From: Acanthaster planci
Taxonomy: Eukaryota; Echinodermata; Asteroidea; Valvatida; Acanthasteridae
NCBI RefSeq assembly: GCF_001949145.1
Contig: NW_019091495.1
Coordinates: 841,672 to 904,040, forward strand
Length of the DNA: 62,369 nucleotides
Reading direction: 5' to 3'
In this document: positions 52,984-62,369 of the stretch, piece by piece
How positions within the stretch are numbered: position 1 is the stretch's first letter
Layout of the letters: the number at the start of each line of letters is the position of its first letter
Translations under genes and position numbers: made by a program
The notes under the pieces: model-generated
The model's input: the letters and a program-made list of their open reading frames with translations, nothing else
The model's database searches: none
Told to the model about the DNA's origin: nothing

Positions 52984-55746
52984 ATGAAGAGAACGTTTGA
53001 AGTGCCACCTTCACAAGCTGAATCCAGTCCTCCTTCAACACCTACTCCCTCTCCCAGGGAACTGCCAAAATGGTTTGAGCTGAGATCATTCCAGTATGAT
53101 GGTCGAGTGTTTGTTGTTTCTCTACCGGGGCTGTGCTTAGCCTTAGCCCTGTCTGGAGAGCTGCTCCTTGGCGTGGTGGTGACTGGAGGGCTAATCATCC
53201 ACTTCATGCAGAGTGGGGGTGCCAGACGAAGAGCCGTGTTGGCCTTCCTCTTTGTGTTTATCGCGGCGCAGGTCAGCACCATCTACTCAGCCCTGCCACT
53301 GGTGTGGGAATCCATATACCACATCATCACCATCCTCCTCCTGAACATGTCAGTTGTCTTGACAGGTGGATGGGTTCTGCTTCACTTTGAAGAATTCCTG
53401 AAAGAGGAACCGTCGTTAGCAGAGATCATAGAGCTGTCTCTCTTCACGATCTTTCCAACCGTGTCAGTGGCCGTATTCACTTGTATCCTGGCAATGGTTA
53501 CCTGGTCTCATTACATACCCTACAGTGTCATCATTCATGGCTTCCTTGTGCTTAGACTCTTTGTAACCCCCTCACCGCCATCATTTCGTAAGAGGAACAT
53601 GGGATCCTACTCTGATGTCTTTGTGCTCGGTCACGCCGAAGTCTCCCTCCTCCTGATTCTATACATATCAGCACCAGTTGAGATTTTCATCATTTTGAAT
53701 GTTTGGGACCTGCTTAGCCTGATCACCATTTTGGAGCTTCTACTGTTATTCACCTTACCTTGCTTCCTGATGACTCTTCTAGAAATAAGAACCTGGTCTG
53801 ATCGCTATGGTATTCCTCACAGGTATATCGTGTGGTCAAGATGGGCTTTTGGACTTGCATCCTTGTTTTTTGGGTGGATACTTTTGAGTCAGACACAAGA
53901 TTCCTTGCTTGTTCACTGGCTCTCAGTGACAATACTTGGGAATGTTTTACTTGGCTGGACAGCCACCCAAAAGGGGCAAATTGGTCACATGTTTAAAATG
54001 TTGTGTAGTTTGGCAGTGTTGTGTATTTATGTTCTAGCCGTGCACTACAGTATTCCATGGCATTTGACACTTCCAAGTGTAAACCTTAGTATTGTTGGGT
54101 TTGGACTTACCATGAATGCACTGCTCTCTGTTGCCTGTTTCCTTGCATGCAGTGCAGGAAATCGCAGACTGTGTACAACCCTGTTGATAGCATTCATGGC
54201 AGGGATGGTTTACAATGAATTGTACCTCAGTGAACAGAAAATGTACTCCATCTTGCTGATGTCATGCACAAGTGTCATTAGCACGTATCTGCTAGTGAGG
54301 CTATTATCCGCCGGCATCATCTTTTGGTATGGTGTGTGGGTTGGGTCAGCAGTCCATGCTTCCAAGTTACCATTTTTTATTGGTTTGCTGACAGGGAGGC
54401 CAGCTGATACCAGCCGTTTTGTTGGGGTACCAGTTGTTGCTTTTACCCTGGCTGTGACTAAGCTACTGTTTTTTGAGTATCAGAAAGAAATCTCCAACAA
54501 CAGTGCTCTATGTTATGTTGTAAGCGTCTTGGCAAGTTTGTTGCTTTGCTTTCATAGTTTGATTGAGCCTCTGAGTTACATGCTTTTTGACAACTCACTA
54601 ACCGTGGTCCAAACAGTTTGCTTCATAGTGGCATTAACTGGGACTGTTTGCCTCAAACTGAGTGTACAGCATTTGCACCATGTAGCCATAGCCCACAGAG
54701 TGAATCTTCTCTGCCTTGCTGCCTCTGGGCTAGCGTTTATCTTACAACCATCCAGTGCCCTTGACTGGCATGCATTTAGCCGCTGGCTGACATTGCTGGC
54801 TGGTACTCTTGTTGCAGCTGCCATCCTAGGAATCGTGTCTGCCAATCAGAGCCTTTTTGCCGTGTTCTTCCAGTCAGTCATCGTCGGTCTGGCATCCGGA
54901 GCAGAAGCCTCCGATGTTCTCTTTGCAATGCCCAGCAAGCTCACCCTGTTGCAGTACACCCTGTCTTGCACACCTTGCGCCTTCATTCTTCTCTCACTTT
55001 GGGCAAACTTCACAGCGAAACGGGCTGTCAGGAAGCAACCTCTTCTCAAGCCGGTAGTCTTTTTTCTTGCCATCGTAGCCTCTGTAACTTACATCACTGA
55101 ACTGAGTCAAAAAGCTGGAGCCAACTTTAGTCTCTTGGAGGATTTCCGAACACCATGTCTACGTCTCTATTGTGCTACTAGTTTACTGCTAAGTTTTGCT
55201 CTCCGCTTGTACTGTTTCCTTATACAAAGCACGGACCCTTTCGGGTTTTCTCCAAATAAAGTCTCCACCATCAGCAATGTATTCACCATCTTGGCGTACC
55301 TTCTGGCATGTCTCAACTGCCCTCTTCAGCCATGGGAGATCTGGAACTCAGGCTGTGCGTTACTACTCCTCAATCTCCAGCAGGACCCTGAGATCCTCAC
55401 CTCCCTTGCACCAAAACGCAGAACAGGCATTGTCCTTGGTGCTTGCCTCTTCGGCATTTATTCTTCAACAGTTCTTCATAGTGATCTTCTCGTGACTGGA
55501 ATAAGTCTGCTCGCCTTTTTTGAGGCCCTCCTTCTCCTTGCAACCCTGCCAGTCTTCGTCACTTTTGTACAGCATCAGGTCATCAGTGACCATGTACTGA
55601 ATGTGGAGCTTGTTGTGTTTCTGACACCTCTCAACGCCTTGTTCTTTCTTGTTGGAAGCAGCTTTACAAGTTGGTTGCTGAGTTGTGTTGGACTCAGTGC
55701 TGGGATCTGGATGCTGGTTGAAAAAATATCAATCAAGGACCTCTAG
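52984..55746 (+). CDS. Polytopic membrane protein of unknown family, 920 residues, single coding exon
   Basis: An uninterrupted frame of 920 codons. A polypyrimidine tract and AG (ttactttcccttt-ag, ending 52965) lie 18 bases before the ATG, so a 5' UTR intron is likely and the ATG is the natural start. The first 30 residues are Ser/Pro-rich and probably cytosolic. From about residue 40 to the end the chain is almost wholly hydrophobic helices; I count about 24-27 candidate membrane segments, with a short basic loop FRKRNMGSYSD near 200 and a basic KRAVRKQ near 680. No catalytic motif, RING finger or transporter signature is seen. The repetitive helix pattern could reflect internal duplication. 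I do not recognise the family. Intact and at typical codon use, it is surely a real gene. A polyadenylation signal is at 56335. Confidence 0.9.
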   Translation: MKRTFEVPPSQAESSPPSTPTPSPRELPKWFELRSFQYDGRVFVVSLPGLCLALALSGELLLGVVVTGGLIIHFMQSGGARRRAVLAFLFVFIAAQVSTIYSALPLVWESIYHIITILLLNMSVVLTGGWVLLHFEEFLKEEPSLAEIIELSLFTIFPTVSVAVFTCILAMVTWSHYIPYSVIIHGFLVLRLFVTPSPPSFRKRNMGSYSDVFVLGHAEVSLLLILYISAPVEIFIILNVWDLLSLITILELLLLFTLPCFLMTLLEIRTWSDRYGIPHRYIVWSRWAFGLASLFFGWILLSQTQDSLLVHWLSVTILGNVLLGWTATQKGQIGHMFKMLCSLAVLCIYVLAVHYSIPWHLTLPSVNLSIVGFGLTMNALLSVACFLACSAGNRRLCTTLLIAFMAGMVYNELYLSEQKMYSILLMSCTSVISTYLLVRLLSAGIIFWYGVWVGSAVHASKLPFFIGLLTGRPADTSRFVGVPVVAFTLAVTKLLFFEYQKEISNNSALCYVVSVLASLLLCFHSLIEPLSYMLFDNSLTVVQTVCFIVALTGTVCLKLSVQHLHHVAIAHRVNLLCLAASGLAFILQPSSALDWHAFSRWLTLLAGTLVAAAILGIVSANQSLFAVFFQSVIVGLASGAEASDVLFAMPSKLTLLQYTLSCTPCAFILLSLWANFTAKRAVRKQPLLKPVVFFLAIVASVTYITELSQKAGANFSLLEDFRTPCLRLYCATSLLLSFALRLYCFLIQSTDPFGFSPNKVSTISNVFTILAYLLACLNCPLQPWEIWNSGCALLLLNLQQDPEILTSLAPKRRTGIVLGACLFGIYSSTVLHSDLLVTGISLLAFFEALLLLATLPVFVTFVQHQVISDHVLNVELVVFLTPLNALFFLVGSSFTSWLLSCVGLSAGIWMLVEKISIKDL

Positions 55747-56334
55747 ACTGAAAAAGTATCAGAGTCTATCGGTTTATATCTATGTACATGAATATTTTGT
55801 TAATTCGTAGTATTGCCTGACACAGGCCTTTTTCAATTACAGTGTTTGGTCAACTATGAGGGTTACTAGCGACCATGTGATGATGGGTATCAATTGAGAC
55901 ATGCTATGAGATTTTAAAATTCTAACTTCAGTGTTTTCTGCCCAGAAGCTCCATGCACGTTACGTACATGTATGCTGTTGATTTTTAAGATTCCCCTATC
56001 ACCCCTACAGAGAAACTGCAATAGGCTACTGCCTGTCACAAAATTTGTGAAGTGCAGATAATCGATGGCACTAGGCATTGTGGGTTGCTGCCTTAATGCA
56101 AACTTATTGGATTGGGTTTTCAGTCCTACCTGATTCCATGTTTTCATTTTGTGGAATATTTGTCCACTGTTGTCCTCCCACCCCTAAAACTGACCCTACA
56201 TCTTAATTGTCTTTTCACTTATAATCATTCTGTAACTGGCACTAAGTGCACTTTGGGACATCAAAAACGAAAAATGTATACTTGTGTACATGTACATTGA
56301 GGTGTAGACCCATGCTGTTTTTAAAGTTCCATTT

Positions 56335-56340
56335 AATAAA
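56335..56340 (+). terminator. Candidate polyadenylation signal of the membrane-protein gene
   Basis: The AATAAA about 590 bases after the stop codon is a plausible 3' end on this strand; no transcript evidence. Confidence 0.45.
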
Positions 56341-56507
56341 GGCTGGGAAAATAACGTCATACATTCGGAATTCGCTTGTGCCAGCCTTCTGTAAAGGGGA
56401 TGGCCATAAGTGAACCACTGTCAATCGGGTTCACTCTAAACTATAGAGGCCTTGATCATAGGAATTGCAGTGAAAGGCCTACGGACGTAAACAAAAAATC
56501 TAGGCTC

Positions 56508-56650
56508 TCTGGCAGCCATTTTACCATACCGAATACAAAGACAGTGGTTGGCTCGCTTACTGCTATTAATTCCAAGAACAATTTGGTTAACAATGGTGAG
56601 CTATCCTTTATATTTCCCTTGTATTCGGCCTGGTAAGATGGCTGCAGGTG
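56508..56650. mobile_element. Small MITE-like inverted repeat
   Basis: The left arm ctggcagccattttaccataccgaatacaaag and the complement of the right arm (cttgtattcggcctggtaagatggctgcag) agree over about 32 bp with a few differences. 143 bp in all; no coding capacity. Confidence 0.65.
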
Positions 56651-57237
56651 GCTTCAGTAGCCCGTAAAGGCATTGCGAGTCCAACATTTTTCGTTTGACG
56701 CCATGTATGCTGGGCACCCGGGCTGTGTCCAAATGATACGCTGCGTCTTAAAATAACTACCCACCAAAGCGACAGGCAGCAAGCACTTGTAATAGATCAT
56801 GTCGCGTCATCCCTGCCCAGATAGAGCTGCATGTAGTTGATTCATACATGGCCTTTAATAGTTTTCTCCTCAAAGTCAATGTACTAAGTCTAACATTTGT
56901 TCACATGGTAAACACGGCGCACATACGTATGCAGAAATAACTGCACGTGTACAAGTTTTAGCCTACCCTTGGACTTTCTTAAATGTTTGATTTATGTACG
57001 CGAATTGTTTTTCAAAACATTTTCCCGTAGGAAGTTTTTTGCAGTGCTTTCAATTCTAAACTTGAAGATGTATAAAATATGTCAACTGAGTAATTTGTAT
57101 TCGATGTCGGAGAGGGGATCCGTCTCATCAAAATCATGTTGGAAGGTGCCGTGGACGGAGGGGTGAGAGGACAGAAATCTCGTATGTTGCATATCTCTAT
57201 CTAAAGGACACTACAGAAGTCAACGTCAACAGTGAAC
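56651..57237. other. Intergenic sequence, nothing recognised
   Basis: No repeats or exon-like frames of note. Confidence 0.45.
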
Positions 57238-57376
57238 CATAGACACAAAACAGTCGTTTTTGGCGCACGTCCATATCGCAGTGACCAGTGGCCCATAGAC
57301 ACAAAACAGTCGTTTTTGGCGCACGTCCATTGCAGTGACCAGTGGCCCATAGACACAAAACAGACGTGGTTGGCGT
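57238..57376 (+). repeat. Minisatellite, about 55-bp unit, 2.5 copies
   Basis: ccatagacacaaaacagtcg followed by tttttggcgcacgtccat and gcagtgaccagtggc starts at 57238, 57293 and 57347. The 115-codon frame crossing it is mostly repeat. Confidence 0.88.
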
Positions 57377-57454
57377 TATTTCATCGCATAACAGGGGTCG
57401 GTACATCTACAGCAACTGTTAATGTTGATATGAAAAAGAACCTCATTAAAGTTC

Positions 57455-58105
57455 ACTTAAGAGGTCAATCGGTTTCTGATAGCAACAATTTTCGCCTGCA
57501 TGACAGAGAACGTTGCAGACATTATGGTTGCATAACAGGACTGCCATTGGTCAGACCATCATGGGATGGGGCTTCATGAATTGATTCTTTTCTTTAAACT
57601 TGTAGATATCGTGACAGGTGTCTGAGGGAAGAGAACTGGGCAAATGTTGGTTCAGTAATTCTTTGAGTAAAATCTTTACGTTTCTAAAATCGGATTACGT
57701 GTTTTTGTAATTTCAACAGTTAGTAAACCTCCAGTAGGTTTTGTCTTTGGATGCATTTACAATGTGGAACAAAGTCCTCGAGACAGTTCATCTTGTTATA
57801 TTTGAAACAAGTACCTTGTATTATCAGTAATCCAAGTAGAAAACACAAAAGAGGACTAGGTACCTAAAATTGTCGTTGTGTAAACATGACGTTGTATTAA
57901 CTATACTCATCTTACCTGCTTTCCATTGTAGTCTTAATCTGTGATATTCTTCTCTATCGCCCCATGCTCACGTGAGGCATGTACGTGTATTGATGCACTC
58001 AAAATCAATGGATGAACTGTGACTTTGGTGAGCTCATTAGCCGTGGGTTATCTGGTAGTTTTGCTGGAAGTAAAGGAGTGTACACCTGTACAAAGTGCAC
58101 TAACA
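57455..58105 (+). repeat. Inverted duplicate block, right copy (partner 15155-15787)
   Basis: Complement of 15155-15787. This copy keeps an open frame through its first 120 bases (GQSVSDSNNFRLHDRERC ending WDGAS and stop at 57579). It points toward the plus-strand UGT exon, 2 kb downstream. Whether the frame is an exon remnant is unknown. Confidence 0.85.
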
Positions 58106-60026
58106 TGTATGTTTAAATGTCAGTAATTTTTGTGTGTGTTGCAGCCTGACCTAAATGAAGTTAAAGGGAATAATACTGCGATTGGGTCGTTACTGCGATG
58201 GGGTCAGGTGATGATTGATTGAGTCGAATTTTCCAGGCAACTGCAGTATATTTTAGAAATCAAGCAGGTCGATTTGTTGTCAAATCATTTTCAGTGATGT
58301 TGATCTGTTACAATCAGGCTTAACTGAATTTCCAAACCCCTTCATTTTCAACGTGTTGATAAGAAAACATTCCACGTACATTCACTTAACGGAATTAAAT
58401 TACAATGTACACTGTAGGTTTTAAAATTTTTCAGCCCAATGTCTAAGTACTGCAGGCTCAGGCAGGTTCTACTCAGTGGTTGGTGGCTTAGGTTCTCCAT
58501 AGTTTCTGAGTATACATGTGCTTTAGAGTCTGGTTCAGCTGCTGTGTAAATTCTTTTTATTCCTGCTATAGTTCCCACCCCTGCCTTCAAATCAGGCGAC
58601 AGAGAAAGAAAAAATAAATTGTCTATGGTGGAAAATAAAAGAAACCGAGATTTTATTGTTAATTGAAACAGAATCAAAGGGAGGTATAATCTGTTAGGTT
58701 TGAATCTCCTCTTTAAAATTGACACCTTGATCATATCACAAATGACGGTGCCACCGTGCGTGATGCGTTATATGTTGAGCCAGTAGCCAGGCAAGGCGTG
58801 TTGCTCAGCAGACAGCCCCTTATGGGATGTGCGTGAAATGAAGTGCGCAAATATTGGAAGTAGTGTAGACATGTTAAGATTCAATTGATCAACTCACTTC
58901 GGCCTTTTGTAACGGGTTTCTACAAAACTTACCAATGAATGCGAGTTTAAAACCAGTCTCGTTTCCAATCAAACGATTCTTTTAGTCCCGTCAGATGATC
59001 AAAATTGGTGGAATTTTTCCAAAAATTCTCAGAAAGTCAATGATTGTCATTATTACTGTGACGGCATGGAACCGATGTAATCACTGGCGCAGTTGCTTTG
59101 GTCACCAACAATAGGAGAGAGGGGGAGGGATTGAATTGGTGGCTTTTAAAATGGGGGGCGTGGCAAAAGTAATATTGGCTATGAAGGAAAATGACGAGAA
59201 GGGATCGAGATATATCATAATTAACGGGTTCAGTCCAAGAAGTTTTCACCGACACATTTTGCCAGTCAATCAGAGAAGACACTGCTAAAAAGGTTTTTTG
59301 TTCCGACCAAAAGTTTTCTTATTGAAAACATTAATTTCTGAGAGGTTTTCTCGTAGGCGTACCGCTGTGTACTCAAAAATGAATCATCGAAGAAACAAAT
59401 CGTGGAAGAATAATTTTACAATCATTGGAACATGCAGGTTTTCTCCCAGGAAGACGTCGCAATTTTACTCATATAGACCTACATGGAAATTTGCATGAAT
59501 ATGAAACACCTAAATACCTTTTAAAGTAACAAAACAACAGTTGAAAATAAGGGTAATTGAAACACCAAGCTACTGAAATTGCATACGTTGCTTTGACCTT
59601 TTAAAGGTTGATAAACCATTCGTTTTTGACTTTAAGTTTACATCCCCTCTGGAATCTGAACAACTTAAAATGTTGGCATAGAATTGGCTGTCGATTCCAA
59701 TTTGTTTTTTACAAATCTTCAATGAATTATCAAAGTTGGTAATTCGATGCTCTACCATCCGCAAGTTGGGGACGAGGCAACCAACGTTCCTGCGCAACGC
59801 GTGCATTTGAGTGAGTTGCGCTTGGAGGGCAGAACTAAACCCATTAACGACTGGGCACAAAGTCTACTCAGTGAAACACATTGAATACAGTAGAAAAGGC
59901 ACGACGCCCTCACGAGAACTGCTGCAGAAGAATTAGGGTGTCTCATCATAGATCAGTATAAGGAAAACGAACTTGTTTGTACAGAACATTTTTCTTTTCT
60001 TGGGCTTCAGACAAAAATCGTTTACG
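58106..60026. other. 5' flank of the plus-strand UGT gene
   Basis: No promoter element stands out. tttttcttttcttgggcttcag before the start codon could be a 5' UTR acceptor or simply the 5' UTR. Confidence 0.4.
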
Positions 60027-60622
60027 ATGTCGCTGTTATTTCTATTTCTTTCCCTCTTGTCGTCCTCGTTTGCTTCGCCGGATCCTAGCAGCCCCATGGG
60101 GAAAACGCCGGGCGCGGAAAAGTACAAATTCCTGTATTTCGCCTCTGTCGCCGGAGGAAGTCACTACATTAACCTATGCGAGTCAGCCCGAGCATTGGCC
60201 CGCCAAAGTCATCGCGTTGTCTCCCTTGTGAGCAGCTCCAATCCTACCAGCCTTTGGGAAAAGGATGATGACTTGTTGTCCGTGGTTGCCTTCAACTCGT
60301 CCTACACCAAACAGAACTGGTCTGCCGCGGATGACAATTTGTCTAAAGCAAGCCTGGCAGGGCAGTTGAATTTCTTTGGTTTTCAGTTCTTCCTTGAAAA
60401 AGATGTACGCAGCAAGTTGTCAAACACATTGGACATGTGGCTGCAAGAATGCGACTCTTTGTTCTCCGATTCAGCCACCATGAAACGTCTACAAGAGGAG
60501 AGATTTGACATGCTTGTTGGAGACGACTGCATACCTTGCGTCCCGATGTTGGCGCAGGCATTAGACATCCCGTTCATCTTGGAGTCCGTCTTCCCTTCGA
60601 TTCCAACAAAGCATGGGCGATG
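60027..60622 (+). CDS. UDP-glucuronosyltransferase exon 1 (rest outside window)
   Basis: This first exon encodes 198 codons plus two bases and ends at TG^gtacgt, the same phase and site as in the minus-strand gene. The methionine at 60027 is chosen because it opens a clean signal peptide (MSLLFLFLSLLSSSFASP) aligned with the paralogue; an in-frame ATG at 59973 would add 18 residues. The domain has GGSHYINLCESARAL (catalytic-type His), NSSYTK (possible N-glycosylation), and FDMLVGDDCIPC (acid residue block), then ALDIPFI. The product would be an ER-lumenal, acceptor-binding N-terminal half. Exon 2 and the UDP-sugar domain should lie right of the window. The frame reads on to 60698 only as intron. 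Confidence 0.88.
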
Positions 60623-61019
60623 GTACGTTTTTTCCAAAGCTTTTTCATTTCTATCAAACACCAACGTGCGTTTATCTTTTACCACCACTTCTGTTTAAGA
60701 TGTCTTTTATGCTAATGCCGTGTGCGAGAATCAGAAATATACTCCACATGGTCCAAAATAACAACTTTCAAAATTTCTCCCGCAACGGGTGGATAAATTA
60801 AACGGGGAAAGTGTTAAAAGAATGCATCTTATAACTTGCTCAAAACAAAACAGACAGCCCACACACCCAAGAGAATAAAAATAGATCACCTCTCTGGTGG
60901 AAAGATCTCCAAAGTAAGAGTAGGGTGATAGAGGGGTCTATAGGTATCTACTTTTCCCCCAGCAGTTAGGGACTCACTGTGGCCACATGTGGATGACCTG
61001 AAAATGAAAATTCCAAGCA
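60623..61019. other. Start of intron 1 of the plus-strand UGT
   Basis: Donor gtacgt, then AT-rich sequence with no feature. Confidence 0.5.
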
Positions 61020-61125
61020 CCTTTTTAAAATTAGCTTTTCCCAATCTCAATTGGGAACAGCTTTTGTAATCGTTGTATTTTTTAGCTGTTCCTAATCTCG
61101 ATTAGGAACGGCTTTTGTAATCGTG
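61020..61125. repeat. Twin palindromes TTCCYAATCTCRATTRGGAA
   Basis: ttcccaatctcaattgggaacagcttttgtaatcgt (61027) is followed by agctgttcctaatctcgattaggaacggcttttgtaatcgt (61074). Each is a hairpin with 8-10-bp arms. A T-rich tract and ggggcact follow, as in the complement of 8080-8160. Confidence 0.75.
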
Positions 61126-61187
61126 AAAGTTTTTTTTCTTTTTTTTTCTTCATCCGCTTTTTTTTCTAAGGGGCACTTTGGCAATTG

Positions 61188-61760
61188 TTTTAATTCCGAT
61201 CAATTTCAAACTTGGTATAGTAATTAACCATCATCAGAAGATGTGCCCCGAAACGAATCCTGACATCATCAGGGGTCACGTGACCGCAATTCAAATGTTC
61301 ATTGTTTACAGTCTAATAACCAGTAAACTATTTGACCGATTTAACTCACATTTGGTATGCTCATAGTCAGACGTGTTATAGCTGAAAATTGATGTCTTGA
61401 CATCATGTGACCTCTACTTCCGGTTTGACCAGATGTTGCATTTGAAAACAAAAATCCTCATATCTCATGAACTTTTAGTCCAATCAATTTCAAACTTAAT
61501 ATATATAGTAATTAACCAAAATAAGAAGATGTGCCCCGAAACTGTTTGTAATCGTGACATCATCAGGGGTCACGTGACCTCGATTCAAAATTTCTTTACA
61601 GTTTATTAACTAATAAAATATTGACTGAGTTAACTCAAATTTGGTATGCACATAGTCAGGGACGTGTTATAGATGAAAATTGATATCTTGACCTCGTGTG
61701 ACCTCTACTTCCGGTTTGACCAGAACTTGTATTTTAACATAAATCGTCATATCTCATGCA
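61188..61760 (+). repeat. Tandem repeat, about 283-bp unit, two copies, with CACGTG
   Basis: Unit 1 (61188-61470) and unit 2 (61471-61760) share atcaatttcaaactt, agaagatgtgccccgaaac, gacatcatcaggggtcacgtgacc, atttggtatgc, gacgtgttatag and tgtgacctctacttccggtttgacc. Each has one GTCACGTGAC. The layout recalls the modules in intron 1 of the other UGT. Confidence 0.85.
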
Positions 61761-62369
61761 TTATACGTTCAATTGCAGTGATATTTGGTTTTTCGTTATT
61801 CATGCCACTTTGGCTATTATTGATAATCCAATTCATTATAAAGTTATGATACTCGTTGACAGTCATCAATAGACAATAAAAACATTTTGGGAATGTGTTT
61901 GTTCACAAACACAACCTTTGGTTTGATGTTTATTGTCAATACAGTGAAACGCCACTCTAACAAATACGGCTATGCTTAGACCTGGAGGAAAAAAATGGAC
62001 TGTCAAATCCAGCGGGCGTACCGTGCATATTGCGCGCATATGCCAGTGTTCCGTCAGCCGGAAGCTCTGGAGTTCTCGGCTTAGGAAACTTGTGGTTGAC
62101 CTTTGAAGCATTGTTCACGTGCAATAAACGATAGCGACCGGCGCTGCTCTCGTAATTTTGCCTCAGAACTTTTTCTTTTTCGTGAGAAAGATATCGCAAA
62201 ATGAACGAGATAGACGGCATACAAGTTTGTTATGATGTTGTGATAATTATAAGTAAACTGACGTGAGAATTATTGACAATTAGTGAGCCTTTTAGACAGG
62301 GGAAGATGTTCAAGTATTCTTTTCTCATGCACCAATCCACAAACTAGCCCCACACGTAGTGCTGTGGTG
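61761..62369. other. Intron 1 of the plus-strand UGT, right edge
   Basis: No exon or repeat recognised; no UGT exon 2 motif before the window ends. Confidence 0.45.

Noticed and set aside
57232-57579. 115-codon frame as a gene
   Set aside because: The first half is a 55-bp minisatellite. The second half is in the mirrored block and is noted as a finding, but is not enough to call a gene.

Overview
The window looks like nuclear DNA of a marine invertebrate, most likely a deuterostome (echinoderm, hemichordate or amphioxus grade; the species cannot be fixed from sequence). The reasons are intron-split animal genes with GT-AG borders, AT-rich introns full of TACATGTA-type repeats, and a transposon mix (Tx1-like and L2/CR1-like LINEs, a tyrosine-recombinase retroelement, a Polinton-type DNA polymerase, many foldback MITEs) usual for such genomes. 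Three assembly gaps lie at 13418-14015, 27276-28234 and 44168-44656.

Layout. 1-1883 (minus): decayed Tx1/L1-like LINE with ORF1 and the start of ORF2. 3757-12102 (minus): exons 1 and 2 of a UDP-glucuronosyltransferase (UGT), with a 7.4-kb intron full of repeats; its catalytic C-terminal exons would lie left of the window. 14.1-15.8 kb: tandem repeats and a segment copied in inverted orientation at 57.5-58.1 kb. 16.0-22.8 kb: broken Polinton-type polymerase gene split by a dead DIRS/Ngaro-like element with the A1-B1-A2-B2 split direct repeats. 23630-31129 (minus): a complete seven-exon RABGEF1 (Rabex-5) gene. 31.1-36.5 kb: nested foldback elements. 36590-39014 (plus): an unrecognised small four-exon gene. 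39.0-44.1 kb: sparse, with a recurring 13-base motif and two exon-like pieces. 44.7-49.2 kb (minus): broken L2/CR1-like LINE whose N-terminus has a signal-peptide-like start and an NPGP motif. 52984-55746 (plus): an intact 920-residue polytopic membrane protein of unknown family. 60027-60622 (plus): exon 1 of a second UGT.

The two UGT genes point outward, about 48 kb apart. They share exon 1, the same splice phase, a 0.6-kb upstream block and similar first-intron repeat modules, so they look like halves of an old inverted duplication. RABGEF1, the small gene and the membrane-protein gene lie between them. RABGEF1 acts in early-endosome traffic and the UGTs in ER glucuronidation; nothing in the sequence ties these genes into one pathway.
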